Assembly: GCA_003163855.1 (NCBI GenBank)
Contig: PLRJ01000202.1
Location: 1-48,333 of the forward strand
Direction: 5' to 3'
Source of the DNA: Bryobacterales bacterium
GTDB lineage: Bacteria > Acidobacteriota > Terriglobia > Bryobacterales > Bryobacteraceae
Length of the DNA stretch: 48,333 bases
The notes beneath the pieces are model-generated. The model saw only the letters and a list, made by a program, of their open reading frames with translations. It did not search any database and was not told where the DNA came from. A program made the position numbers and the translations under genes. Shown here piece after piece: positions 1-7,254 of this stretch; positions within the stretch are counted from its first letter, which is position 1, and each line of letters starts with the position of its first letter.

Positions 1-764
1 TCGTAATCGTCATAACCTTCGCGAGTGATGGGCTCGCCGGCTGCGCGTTTGGTTGTCTGCCCGGCGAAGTAATCGAAATTCGGCTGGCGGAACGCTCCGT
101 AATGGAACCAGTCGTCACCCATCCAGCCATCGACCATGGGGCTTTCCGGCGCCGCTACCTTTAAGGCGGGATGGGGATCGAGCAATGCCATTACGACAGT
201 GAAGCCCTCGTAAGAGGAACCGATCATGCCCACGCGGCCGTTCGACTCGGGAATGTTTTTGGTGAGCCAATCGATGGTGTCGTAGGTGTCAGTGACGTGA
301 TCGGTCTGGGTGGGGTTGAGCGGGCCGCGCACGGGACGGGTCATGATGTAGACCCCTTCAGAACCGTACTTGCCGCGCACATCTTGAAAGACACGAATGT
401 AGTCGCCGTCGGCGAAGATGTCGTCACCCGTGCCTAGAATGGCGCGCATGTGGGTGCTGTGCGTGCGAGCCATACGATGGGATGCGTCATAGGGCGTGCG
501 CGTAAGAACAATAGGCGCGTTGTGCGCGCCTTTCGGAACGACGATGACCGTGTAGAGCTTGACTCCGTCGCGCATGGGGATCATCACTTCGCGCTTGACG
601 TAGTCGTTGTTGGAATCGGACGTAGTGTACTGGACGGGGATATCGCCGCCGGTGGCGGATTGCGGGTTAACTTTGGGTGATGTTTGGCCCCATGAGATGG
701 TTAGACAGCAGAGAAGAAGAAGGGCGTGCGGCAGTTTCGAGAAGCAAGGGCACTTAAAGGGCAT
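1..764 (-). CDS. CocE/NonD-family serine hydrolase (3'-truncated by window edge)
   Basis: The N-terminal 254 residues of an X-Pro dipeptidyl-peptidase S15/CocE-type acyl hydrolase run off the left edge of the window. The frame opens with ATG at 764 and a hydrophobic segment (about residues 11-26, LPHALLLLCCLTISWG) that reads as a signal peptide, so the enzyme is probably exported. The family hallmark 'PMRDGVKLYT' (about 64-72), a D-V-R-G-x-Y segment (128-133) and the nucleophile elbow GSSYEG (Ser about 184) are all visible. The family hydrolyses acyl esters or amides such as amino-acid esters; the substrate cannot be read here. The catalytic Asp/His and the jelly-roll C-terminus lie outside the window. 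It begins 8 bases after the stop of the ICMT-like gene on the same strand, so it may be the third gene of that operon. Confidence 0.88.
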   Translation of the reverse strand, partial: MPFKCPCFSKLPHALLLLCCLTISWGQTSPKVNPQSATGGDIPVQYTTSDSNNDYVKREVMIPMRDGVKLYTVIVVPKGAHNAPIVLTRTPYDASHRMARTHSTHMRAILGTGDDIFADGDYIRVFQDVRGKYGSEGVYIMTRPVRGPLNPTQTDHVTDTYDTIDWLTKNIPESNGRVGMIGSSYEGFTVVMALLDPHPALKVAAPESPMVDGWMGDDWFHYGAFRQPNFDYFAGQTTKRAAGEPITREGYDDY

Positions 765-772
765 GGTTCAGT

Positions 773-1363
773 TTAATCGAGCTTGGGAAAGAACCGTCCA
801 ACGCGCTGCATGTAGTCGCGGTACTGATCGCCGAATCGTTCGACTAGAAAGTTCTCTTCAATTCGTGTGCGCAGGACGAAGAGCGTGAAGACAGCCGTCC
901 CTGCGGCTGGAATCAGCCAGGTTCCCAGTGCAAATCCAAGGCTTATGGCCGCGGCCAGAACGCCGGTGTACATAGGATTCCGTACAAACCGGTAGGGTCC
1001 ATGTCGAACGAGATACGCATTCCTGCGAGTAACTACGGTGTCGGTAAGGTTGCGGCCAAGTGATTTGAACATCCACAGCAACCAGGCAATTGCGCAGGCG
1101 AAGCCCACGACGCCAAGCCAGCGGATGGCATCGCTCGTGGGACAGGAAGCCCATTGGAACGAGCCCGGCCTCCACAGCCAACCTGCAATGAACACAAGCG
1201 TTAATAAGCCAAGGAGGCGGATCCCGATGAGAATCGGCCAGCCTTCTTTCGTGCGGTCGAGCCGCTCTCCAGAGCGCTGGGATTGGACTCGATAATAGCC
1301 GCCCACCGCGATGAAGACGACGCTGATTGCGAGCAAGGCAAAACGCACGGCCTGGGGCATCAT
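773..1363 (-). CDS. ICMT/PEMT-like membrane methyltransferase
   Basis: A 196-residue integral membrane protein of the isoprenylcysteine carboxyl methyltransferase-like family. Four or five hydrophobic segments are followed by the family C-terminal signature: HGPYRFVRNPMYTG, a further hydrophobic stretch, and the RIEENFL...YRDYMQRVGRFFP end. These motifs form the S-adenosylmethionine pocket in ICMT and phospholipid methyltransferases. The bacterial substrate is unknown; lipid or small-molecule carboxylates are possibilities. The ATG at 1363 overlaps the stop of the upstream TIR gene (ATGA, 1360-1363), so the two are translationally coupled. A longer frame starting at 1459 exists, but it lies inside the TIR gene and lacks the coupling logic, so I chose 1363. 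The CocE-type hydrolase follows 8 bases downstream. Confidence 0.85.
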   Translation of the reverse strand: MMPQAVRFALLAISVVFIAVGGYYRVQSQRSGERLDRTKEGWPILIGIRLLGLLTLVFIAGWLWRPGSFQWASCPTSDAIRWLGVVGFACAIAWLLWMFKSLGRNLTDTVVTRRNAYLVRHGPYRFVRNPMYTGVLAAAISLGFALGTWLIPAAGTAVFTLFVLRTRIEENFLVERFGDQYRDYMQRVGRFFPKLD

Positions 1364-2565
1364 GATTTGAGCGCTGACAGCGAGGAAGAGGACCAGCGTG
1401 ATTGGACGACAAAGCGGAGCGCCAGCGCCAGCAGTGCGGCACAAATGGGGCCGGTCCAATAGAGCAGCGAGGTTTCATTGGGGCCGCCCACACCGTCATA
1501 GGCACACCTGACCAGCAAGAATGGAAGCATCGCAATGATGCCTAGGGCGCGCGCCGGCGAGCGCACGAGCCTCTGTATGCAAAGCGCAATAGAGCCAAGG
1601 ATCATTGCGGTAGCAACAAAAACTAGCAAGGGCAAGAACGCGTGGTCCCATGCAGACGGTTCCTGGCTGAAGAGAGTCTGCAGCTTCCACCACAACGAAG
1701 TCGAGTCGCCTATCCCCGTAAGGAAGTCTGGAATACCGAAGCCTTCCGAGTAACTGAATGCGGGCGAAGAACCTGTGATGAGGAATGCGGGCGAAATCCC
1801 GCTGGCGAGGCTCCAGATCCAAAGACCGAACGTGAGAAACAAACCAGCTACGACCGCGAAGCTTGGAATCAGCGGGCCGCGCAACGGATTATAGGCGGCG
1901 CGGCGTCTCTCAATCGCTTGTTCAATGAGGGACTCCGCCAACAGGAAGCAAGCCAGCAGTACCAGGAGAAAGTATCGATTCTGTGCCGCAGTGATCTGGG
2001 GAAGATTGTCCCGTAGAAAAAGCGCCAAAGCCTCTGTGACAGCGACCAAGGCGAGTCCGGTTGCGAACAAAATAACCACTGGGAAGCTGAGGTCCGTGCG
2101 AAATATGGTTGACAGAGTTCTATGGCGATCGACTGATTTATTATTGGGTTTCGCATCCTTGACGAGTTTGCTGACGGCCTCGACAAGAGGGCCTGTATCT
2201 AGATCAGTCTGTTCGTTGCGAAGCCACTGGGTGGGGCCAAGGTAGTAGGCGAGGGCTTCACCTGGAAGGCAGCCTGCCATTTGCACAGTCAAAATGGGGC
2301 GGTTGGCGTTAACTGCGCATTCCACTTCTCGCAAAACGTGCGGGGATGCGCGGCTGTCCGGCGTCAGCAGAATCAATAAGACGCGCGCAGTGCGAATTCC
2401 TTCCACGATGGCGGCAGCATAGGGCACGCCTTCCGGAATGTCGCGCCAGGCAACCCAGCAGGAATGACCGTTCGACTCTAAGGCTTGAAGCGCGGATTCG
2501 GCGGTGCGGCGATTCCCGGTTGCAAAGCTCACGAACACATCGTGTGGAGCATCTGACTGTGCCAT
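1360..2565 (-). CDS. TIR-domain protein with multiple C-terminal membrane helices
   Basis: A 401-residue protein with an N-terminal TIR domain (about residues 7-135, counted from the ATG at 2565) and a long hydrophobic C-terminal half. TIR landmarks are DVFVSFA at strand A, the WRDIPEG loop (40-46), LLILLTPDS (64-71), and SPHVLREVE, in which Glu80 sits where NAD-cleaving TIRs keep their catalytic Glu. The 'YYLGPTQWL' end is typical of bacterial TIR_2 proteins. About six membrane segments follow (roughly 161-185, 198-214, 233-257 and three more to the C-terminus). Bacterial TIRs are often NAD-consuming defence or signalling domains, but no partner of a known TIR defence system (Thoeris ThsA, SAVED, Argonaute) is visible. 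An upstream in-frame ATG at 2583 is possible; 2565 fits the domain edge better. It is coupled to the methyltransferase gene by ATGA. Confidence 0.85.
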   Translation of the reverse strand: MAQSDAPHDVFVSFATGNRRTAESALQALESNGHSCWVAWRDIPEGVPYAAAIVEGIRTARVLLILLTPDSRASPHVLREVECAVNANRPILTVQMAGCLPGEALAYYLGPTQWLRNEQTDLDTGPLVEAVSKLVKDAKPNNKSVDRHRTLSTIFRTDLSFPVVILFATGLALVAVTEALALFLRDNLPQITAAQNRYFLLVLLACFLLAESLIEQAIERRRAAYNPLRGPLIPSFAVVAGLFLTFGLWIWSLASGISPAFLITGSSPAFSYSEGFGIPDFLTGIGDSTSLWWKLQTLFSQEPSAWDHAFLPLLVFVATAMILGSIALCIQRLVRSPARALGIIAMLPFLLVRCAYDGVGGPNETSLLYWTGPICAALLALALRFVVQSRWSSSSLSALKS

Positions 2566-2626
2566 GGCGAACCTCTCCACCACATAGACTAACGCTCAAG
2601 CGGGCTGACAATTAAGTCAGTCGAAC

Positions 2627-2935
2627 ATGCCGAGACTTGAAAACCCGCTACTTGCGCGTATAACGACTGACCCCGACGTGCGTTTTGGAAAGCCTTGTGT
2701 TCGCGGTCGCCGCATCACGGTTCAGGAAATTCTCGAGTGGCTTTCCGGGGGAGCGTCTCAGGAACAAATCCTTGCAGATTACCCTCAGCTGGAGGACCAG
2801 GACTTCTTGGCAGCGTGCGATTATTGCACGTCAGTGGTTGAGGCGGCAGGGCTTGCGGGCCAATCGTGCGTGGCCGCTTGGAAGGCTTTCCGCAGCGCGG
2901 GCAAATGCTGGGGCTCGAAGAGGTTGTGGTGGTGA
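2627..2935 (+). CDS. DUF433-domain protein (VapB45-like antitoxin), orphan
   Basis: Residues 1-75 match the DUF433 helix-turn-helix-like family: D-x-x-V-x-F-G-K-P-C-V-R-G-R-R-I-T-V near residue 16-32, then ILEWLSGGASQEQILADYPQL. DUF433 proteins are usually antitoxin or DNA-binding partners of a DUF5615 PIN-like toxin encoded just downstream. Here no toxin follows. Instead the reading frame runs on for about 27 residues (Trp, Arg and Gly rich) that are simply antisense to the 3' end of the thioesterase-like gene, overlapping it by 115 bases. That tail looks like read-through after loss of the native stop codon or of the partner gene. The gene diverges from the TIR gene with about 60 bases between the start codons. 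Confidence 0.7.
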   Translation: MPRLENPLLARITTDPDVRFGKPCVRGRRITVQEILEWLSGGASQEQILADYPQLEDQDFLAACDYCTSVVEAAGLAGQSCVAAWKAFRSAGKCWGSKRLWW

Positions 2936-3633
2936 CCTTCTATTTCGAAGACTTGCAGGTTAGGGCAGCGGCGGCGCCAGACGTTGTCGTCGGCAGCGGT
3001 TCCGTGTGTTCGTAGCAGGGCGACGGGGGCGACCAGGGCTTCCGGTTGGTAATCGAGCGCCGCTACCCAAGGTGCGGTCACTCGGATCAATAACCGCATA
3101 CTAGTTTCGAGTTCCAGCATGGAGTTGTCCGCCGCCTTGGATCTCTGTAAGAGGCTTGTGAGGCCGCCAGGCGACAGGCGCAGTAACGCGCGCCAGAACT
3201 TGGAGCGAACGAAAGCGAAGAACTCCGACAGACGTCCCTGGCGCAACAGTTCAAGTGCTTGCGAGAGTGCTCGGCCTTGCCAACCCGCCGACGGACCGGC
3301 AGACTCGATCATGAACGAATCGATGACGCAGACCCCCCCAATCTCGCGGCGGCTTGCTTGCAGGCGCAACGCCAGCGCGTAGGCCAGATGGCCTCCAAGC
3401 GATAAGCCCATTAGGCAGATTGGGCCTTCAGGGACGGCGGCGACAATCCGCTGTTCGAGTTCGGCCAGCAGAACCTCGGCCGAGAAATCGCCCTCGACGT
3501 AACGCCGCCAGCCTGGATAGCTGATGGCCTGGAAGAGGGTGGGATCGGCAGGGCCTTCCTTGAAAAGGGACAGATCGGGTGCGACTCCGCCTGCGCCGGG
3601 CAGAAACAGGATCGGATAAGCGGCGGCTGTCAT
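2821..3633 (-). CDS. Thioesterase-like alpha/beta hydrolase
   Basis: A 270-residue alpha/beta hydrolase most like the thioesterase domains of peptide/polyketide synthetases and type II thioesterases. The oxyanion region FLPGAGG is at residues 10-16, the nucleophile elbow GLSLGG has Ser78, and a late strand-plus-histidine segment, FEIEGHHHNLF, sits where thioesterases place the catalytic His before the C-terminal 'E/P-HL' helix. There is no signal peptide, so it is cytosolic. The ATG at 3633 overlaps the stop of the flavoprotein gene (3630-3633), making it the last gene of a coupled three-gene operon. In that context it may release or hydrolyse an acyl or peptidyl intermediate, or edit misloaded thioesters. 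No carrier protein or adenylation domain is visible in the window, so a free-standing ester or amide hydrolase is equally possible. Confidence 0.78.
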   Translation of the reverse strand: MTAAAYPILFLPGAGGVAPDLSLFKEGPADPTLFQAISYPGWRRYVEGDFSAEVLLAELEQRIVAAVPEGPICLMGLSLGGHLAYALALRLQASRREIGGVCVIDSFMIESAGPSAGWQGRALSQALELLRQGRLSEFFAFVRSKFWRALLRLSPGGLTSLLQRSKAADNSMLELETSMRLLIRVTAPWVAALDYQPEALVAPVALLRTHGTAADDNVWRRRCPNLQVFEIEGHHHNLFEPQHLPALRKAFQAATHDWPASPAASTTDVQ

Positions 3634-4853
3634 GCGGCGGCGGATGACAGGCCGGTCGACAGCGGTTGAGAGGCCAGGTGAGCCGCAACTATTCGCGAGG
3701 TGTATTCGGCGCCGGCGACAAAGCGGTAGAGCGGGCCGAAGCTCATGGCAGAGGTAGGTCCAATGAAGTGCAGGCCTGGCACCGAGGATTGGAAGTTGGC
3801 GTCCAACTCGGGCGAGCGCTCAAGCCGTCGGATGTTCGCGCGTAGCTTGGGATCGAGAAAGGGCAGGCGGTCCACGTCGATAATGAAGCCGCTGCCTGCA
3901 ATAACGTGGTCAACATTCAGCTGGCGGGTGATGCTGGCGGCGGCATCGTTAAGTTTCAGCGCGACACGGCCGCCCTGTTCGCTGGCCGCGGCAATGCTGG
4001 TCCCTAAATGCATGGGGACTTTGTCGACAACGCGCGGACGGAGCCACCAGGCTCCTTCGGCCGGCAGGTGACGTTTCACGAAGCGCGTGCGCCAGGCGGC
4101 GGGGATGTGGTGCATCGCCCCTGGGAATTCGCAAAGCGCCCAGGCTTTCGGGCCAGTGCCCAGGTTCGAGATGGGTGAGCGCAGGCGGCGCCACAGGCTG
4201 CGCCTGCCAGGCGTTACACGCTGGTGCCAGTGCACGGTCGTACCACGCACCAGAAGCTCAGGCGCCCCGCCCGCTTCCTGTAACAGAGCGGCTGCCTCAA
4301 GCGCCGACTGACCGGCGCCGATGACCGCTACGCGGCGGCCCTTAAAGGCGGAGAACGACGTGATATTCGAGCTGTGGAGAGCGAGTTCGGCAGGCAGCGA
4401 GGCGAGCGCGGCCGGCACGTGGGCGAAGTTAGCCAAACCGGTGGCCACTACTACGTGTGCCGCAAAAAGGCGCTCGCCGCTGGCGAGGGTGAGCGCGAAT
4501 CCGTCGGACTGCGCTGCCACATGGGAAACATCGCTGGGCTCTACCCAGGGAACGTTCTTCTGTTGGAACCACTGACCGTATGCGGTGAAGTTCGCCATGG
4601 AACAAGGCTCAAAAGTTTCCAGTCCGCGCGGGCGGTTGTAGTCGGCAAAGGTAAAGCCGGGCAAAGGTGTCGAGAGATCGGTTCCAAAGCAATAGGACTT
4701 CAAGTAACGTTCGTCTCCGGCTTGCGCCACCTTCGACCAGAACTGCATGGGGCGTCCGAAAATACGATGTTCGATTTTACGCGCGGCCAAATGAGCCGCT
4801 AACGATAAACCATAAGGACCGGCTCCAATGATGGCAATGGCAGACTTACTCAA
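3630..4853 (-). CDS. SidA/FMO-like flavin-dependent monooxygenase
   Basis: A 407-residue two-dinucleotide-domain flavoprotein. The first Rossmann motif, G-A-G-P-Y-G (10-15), binds FAD. The second, G-A-G-Q-S-A (179-184) after KGRRVAVI, binds NADPH, and the VVVATGL strand (134-140) is the classic FMO 'ATG' element. Together this resembles the ornithine/lysine N-hydroxylase (SidA/IucD) and Baeyer-Villiger/FMO group. Its length fits those families. Such enzymes add oxygen to amines or ketones of small metabolites. It starts with ATG at 4853, overlapping the stop of the ATP-grasp gene, and its own stop overlaps the thioesterase start, so all three are made from one message. The most economical reading is oxidation of the ligase product, but the substrate is unknown. 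Confidence 0.82.
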   Translation of the reverse strand: MSKSAIAIIGAGPYGLSLAAHLAARKIEHRIFGRPMQFWSKVAQAGDERYLKSYCFGTDLSTPLPGFTFADYNRPRGLETFEPCSMANFTAYGQWFQQKNVPWVEPSDVSHVAAQSDGFALTLASGERLFAAHVVVATGLANFAHVPAALASLPAELALHSSNITSFSAFKGRRVAVIGAGQSALEAAALLQEAGGAPELLVRGTTVHWHQRVTPGRRSLWRRLRSPISNLGTGPKAWALCEFPGAMHHIPAAWRTRFVKRHLPAEGAWWLRPRVVDKVPMHLGTSIAAASEQGGRVALKLNDAAASITRQLNVDHVIAGSGFIIDVDRLPFLDPKLRANIRRLERSPELDANFQSSVPGLHFIGPTSAMSFGPLYRFVAGAEYTSRIVAAHLASQPLSTGLSSAAA

Positions 4854-6517
4854 AGAGTTACCTCCGAAAGAATTTCTGGGGCTTGGCGTGGGGTGGACTG
4901 TAGGAACCGGGGAATGGCCCGGAGCCCGAGGTAAATTTCCGACAGACCATGAATGAGGCCGGGTAACGGGTCTTGGGAATCGACCGCGAAATCGACTGTG
5001 TTGCCGGCATTGCGCTTGAGCCAGTTGAGCCAGTAGGCACGGTCGTCAGTCGAAATGCGGCCAGTCAAGCTGCGTGCCAGAAGAATGGCACGCAGGGTGA
5101 AGCGATCGCAAAAGACGGCAGGAGCGTACTCCTCTTCAGCCTGAGCGCGTTGGACAAGATACCGCAGGGCGTCAGTTTGCCGAGCGGCATCAAGACAAGC
5201 CAGTAGCGGCAGCGGCATGCCACGCCGTATGTCCATGCCCACCTGGTTGAACAGGCGGGGATTGAAGTCGATGGGTGCCCATAGGTCGCCGAAGTGCAGA
5301 AACTCAACTTCAAACATGCCGAAATAATCGAGTTCCAGGCAGAGCCGTCGCACCGCTAAAGCGAGTTCAGGATCGGACGGGAGCGACTCAAAGCACACGC
5401 CCACGCCGATCGGCATGGAACGTTGGAATACTTTGACCGAGCGGCGCGTGACGAAGAGCTCGCCCGTCCGATCAATAAAGCCAGTGACGGAAAAAACGCC
5501 TTCTTTGGCGACGTCCACAAATTGCTGAAGGAGTGGAAGCGTAGAATCGGCTTCAGGTTTTTCGGCGGTGAGAAATTCCTCGCGACCGACAAATTTCTGG
5601 TATTTGCGCAGCAGTTCTTCACGCGAGTGCGCCACCAGCCCTTTGTCGTTACGCACGCGATGAACGTGGGTTGTCGGTTTAATAAGGATGGGATAGGGCA
5701 GCGACGGCGAAAGCTTTACTAGATGATCGAGTGAGCTTGGCTGCCAGCTGGGAATAACGGCGAGCCCGGCGCTGGCTACGGCTTCGGCGAAAAGTTTTTT
5801 GTCCAGCATGCGCCGCATACTCTGAACGGAAGGCTGGTAGATGCAGAAATGCTTAGACAGGCGCTCGGCATGCAGAGTATAGAGCCACGCGGTCTCGTCT
5901 GAGCTGGGCAGTAGAATCTGGCCTGGATGAGCTGAGCCGATGGCCATCAGTCGATCGAGAAAAACCGGGTCGTTCTCAGCTGGGGCCGAATAGGAGCGAA
6001 TGCCGCGCGACCAGGCGGCCGGTGCAAGCAGCGGGCTTGATATGACACCAACGTCGAGACCGCTTTGCCGCAGGTGGCGGACGGCCGCGATGGTGCCTCC
6101 GGCGGCTGCGGTAGCCATAATAACGGCCAGGCGCGCCGTGGAACGGAGTTCAGCGTAGTGTGCCGCGTCGGCAGGCGCCTGCAACTCGTCAAGATGGCTT
6201 TGGTCTTGCTCGCTTTCAGAAGGCGAAGCTAAAACGGAAACGCGCTTGGCTCTGCCCTTAGCCCCTGGCCTTTCGGTCTGCCCGGCTTGGCGGTGCTGCG
6301 ATACAGCGCCCTCCATTTGCGAATGCGTTGCCTCGTCGTCCAACTGGTGGCCACATGCACTGCAATAAGGTTCGTCGGTCTCCGTCACCGTTGAACATTG
6401 CGGGCACTGTCTGGTTGTCTTTTGATGCTGATTTTTGTTCACCCAGCGACCCCGTCTATGAAAAATTCGGCTCCTGAACTTTCGAGCGACACTTTTACCC
6501 CCGGAGCGGGAGTCCAT
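4850..6517 (-). CDS. ATP-grasp ligase with N-terminal zinc ribbon
   Basis: A protein of up to 555 residues. Near the N-terminus a zinc ribbon has Cys38-x2-Cys41 and Cys52-x2-Cys55. A charged, low-complexity linker follows to about residue 125, then a pre-ATP-grasp Rossmann-like domain (about 128-225) and an ATP-grasp fold (about 230-445). Visible ATP-grasp marks are the PILIKP lysine (Lys280), FEVEF (402-406) and D-F-N-P-R (417-421), the metal-binding Glu and Asn pair. This subfamily resembles D-aspartate ligase and carbamoyl-phosphate-synthase-like carboxylate-amine ligases, which join a carboxylate to an amine via acyl phosphate. The start is uncertain: ATG at 6517 or GTG at 6442, which lies just before the zinc ribbon. 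It heads the coupled operon with the flavoprotein and thioesterase-like genes. Confidence 0.82.
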   Translation of the reverse strand: MDSRSGGKSVARKFRSRIFHRRGRWVNKNQHQKTTRQCPQCSTVTETDEPYCSACGHQLDDEATHSQMEGAVSQHRQAGQTERPGAKGRAKRVSVLASPSESEQDQSHLDELQAPADAAHYAELRSTARLAVIMATAAAGGTIAAVRHLRQSGLDVGVISSPLLAPAAWSRGIRSYSAPAENDPVFLDRLMAIGSAHPGQILLPSSDETAWLYTLHAERLSKHFCIYQPSVQSMRRMLDKKLFAEAVASAGLAVIPSWQPSSLDHLVKLSPSLPYPILIKPTTHVHRVRNDKGLVAHSREELLRKYQKFVGREEFLTAEKPEADSTLPLLQQFVDVAKEGVFSVTGFIDRTGELFVTRRSVKVFQRSMPIGVGVCFESLPSDPELALAVRRLCLELDYFGMFEVEFLHFGDLWAPIDFNPRLFNQVGMDIRRGMPLPLLACLDAARQTDALRYLVQRAQAEEEYAPAVFCDRFTLRAILLARSLTGRISTDDRAYWLNWLKRNAGNTVDFAVDSQDPLPGLIHGLSEIYLGLRAIPRFLQSTPRQAPEILSEVTL

Positions 6518-6762
6518 GCGCCGCCAAAATTACACATCGGCAGATTTATGCTTTTTCAGTACTTTTCCGCAACACCCTGGGGGTCCGTCTAACTTAGGCC
6601 GTGATAGATCCGAGAGGTGCTAAGAAGGGTAGTAGTCTAACTGCCGCACACGTTCATTTGTGTAAGGTAAAGCGGGAGCGTTACAGGCGGGTAAAGTTGC
6701 TTGGGCAGCGGTGGGGCGGACGCCCGCGTGCTCAGGCCAGTCCCCTAGTCGGCCTTAAAAAC
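6518..6762. other. Intergenic region upstream of the ATP-grasp operon
   Basis: About 245 bases (320 if translation starts at the GTG at 6442) hold no convincing gene. A short GC hairpin (GGGCG at 6714-6718, CGCCC at 6721-6725) lies 38 bases downstream of the NTF2-like gene and could end that transcript, although no T-run follows it. Closer to the ATP-grasp start, the minus strand reads CATAAAT behind a weak TTGCGG at -35 spacing, the best promoter candidate I see for the biosynthetic operon. Both are weak calls made by eye. Confidence 0.3.
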
Positions 6763-7236
6763 TCACTTTTCACGCGGTTCAGATTCGTGTTCGTGGATGA
6801 TAAGCCAGTGGCCGTTGATTCTCTCAAATAGCAAAGTTGAACGGAACGAAGGTTTGACCCTTATACCATCTTTCAGCACGAATTCGCTGGTGCTCGTGAA
6901 GTAAGCGAACGCGAGTCTTCCATCAGATTCAATTACTATGTCTGAGTGTTCGGAATTTGACCCGGAATGGTTCGACTTCAGGAACGCGAAGAAGTCGCTC
7001 CAGTCTTTTCGCACGGCGGTGAGCCCCACTATGGGTTTGCCCGGCCCAGGGCTGAACACGGACACATCCGGCTTATTCGCGTAGCAGGCTATGGTCCGCT
7101 CCAGGTCCATTGCATTCGCCGCTGCCGTGAAGTTCTTGACCGCCGATCGGACCTCGGCATCGTCTTTCGACTCAGCCGGCAGGGAAACGCTCAGCAGAAT
7201 CAGAAGCAGCGCAGCAAAAAACAGGCGTATCCTCAT
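6763..7236 (-). CDS. Secreted NTF2/SnoaL-like protein
   Basis: A 157-residue protein with a clear signal peptide (MRIRLFFAALLLILLSVSLPA) followed by a single NTF2/SnoaL-like (DUF4440-type) cone fold. The opening helix VRSAVKNFTAAANAMDLERTIACYA is typical, as are VSVFSPG and the last strands LLFERINGHWLIIHEHES. Family members are small enzymes or ligand-binding proteins; no function can be assigned. The ATG at 7236 follows GAGAGGGA, a good ribosome binding site. An upstream in-frame TTG at 7248 lacks one and overlaps that same site, so I rejected it. The gene starts 18 bases after the Tat-exported hydrolase stop, forming a two-gene operon. Confidence 0.85.
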   Translation of the reverse strand: MRIRLFFAALLLILLSVSLPAESKDDAEVRSAVKNFTAAANAMDLERTIACYANKPDVSVFSPGPGKPIVGLTAVRKDWSDFFAFLKSNHSGSNSEHSDIVIESDGRLAFAYFTSTSEFVLKDGIRVKPSFRSTLLFERINGHWLIIHEHESEPREK

Positions 7237-7254
7237 AGTCCCTCTCAAGTGTTT

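Noticed and set aside
2565-2627. A toxin-antitoxin pairing of DUF433 with the TIR gene
   Set aside because: They are divergent rather than co-transcribed, and known DUF433 partners are DUF5615 proteins, not TIR domains.
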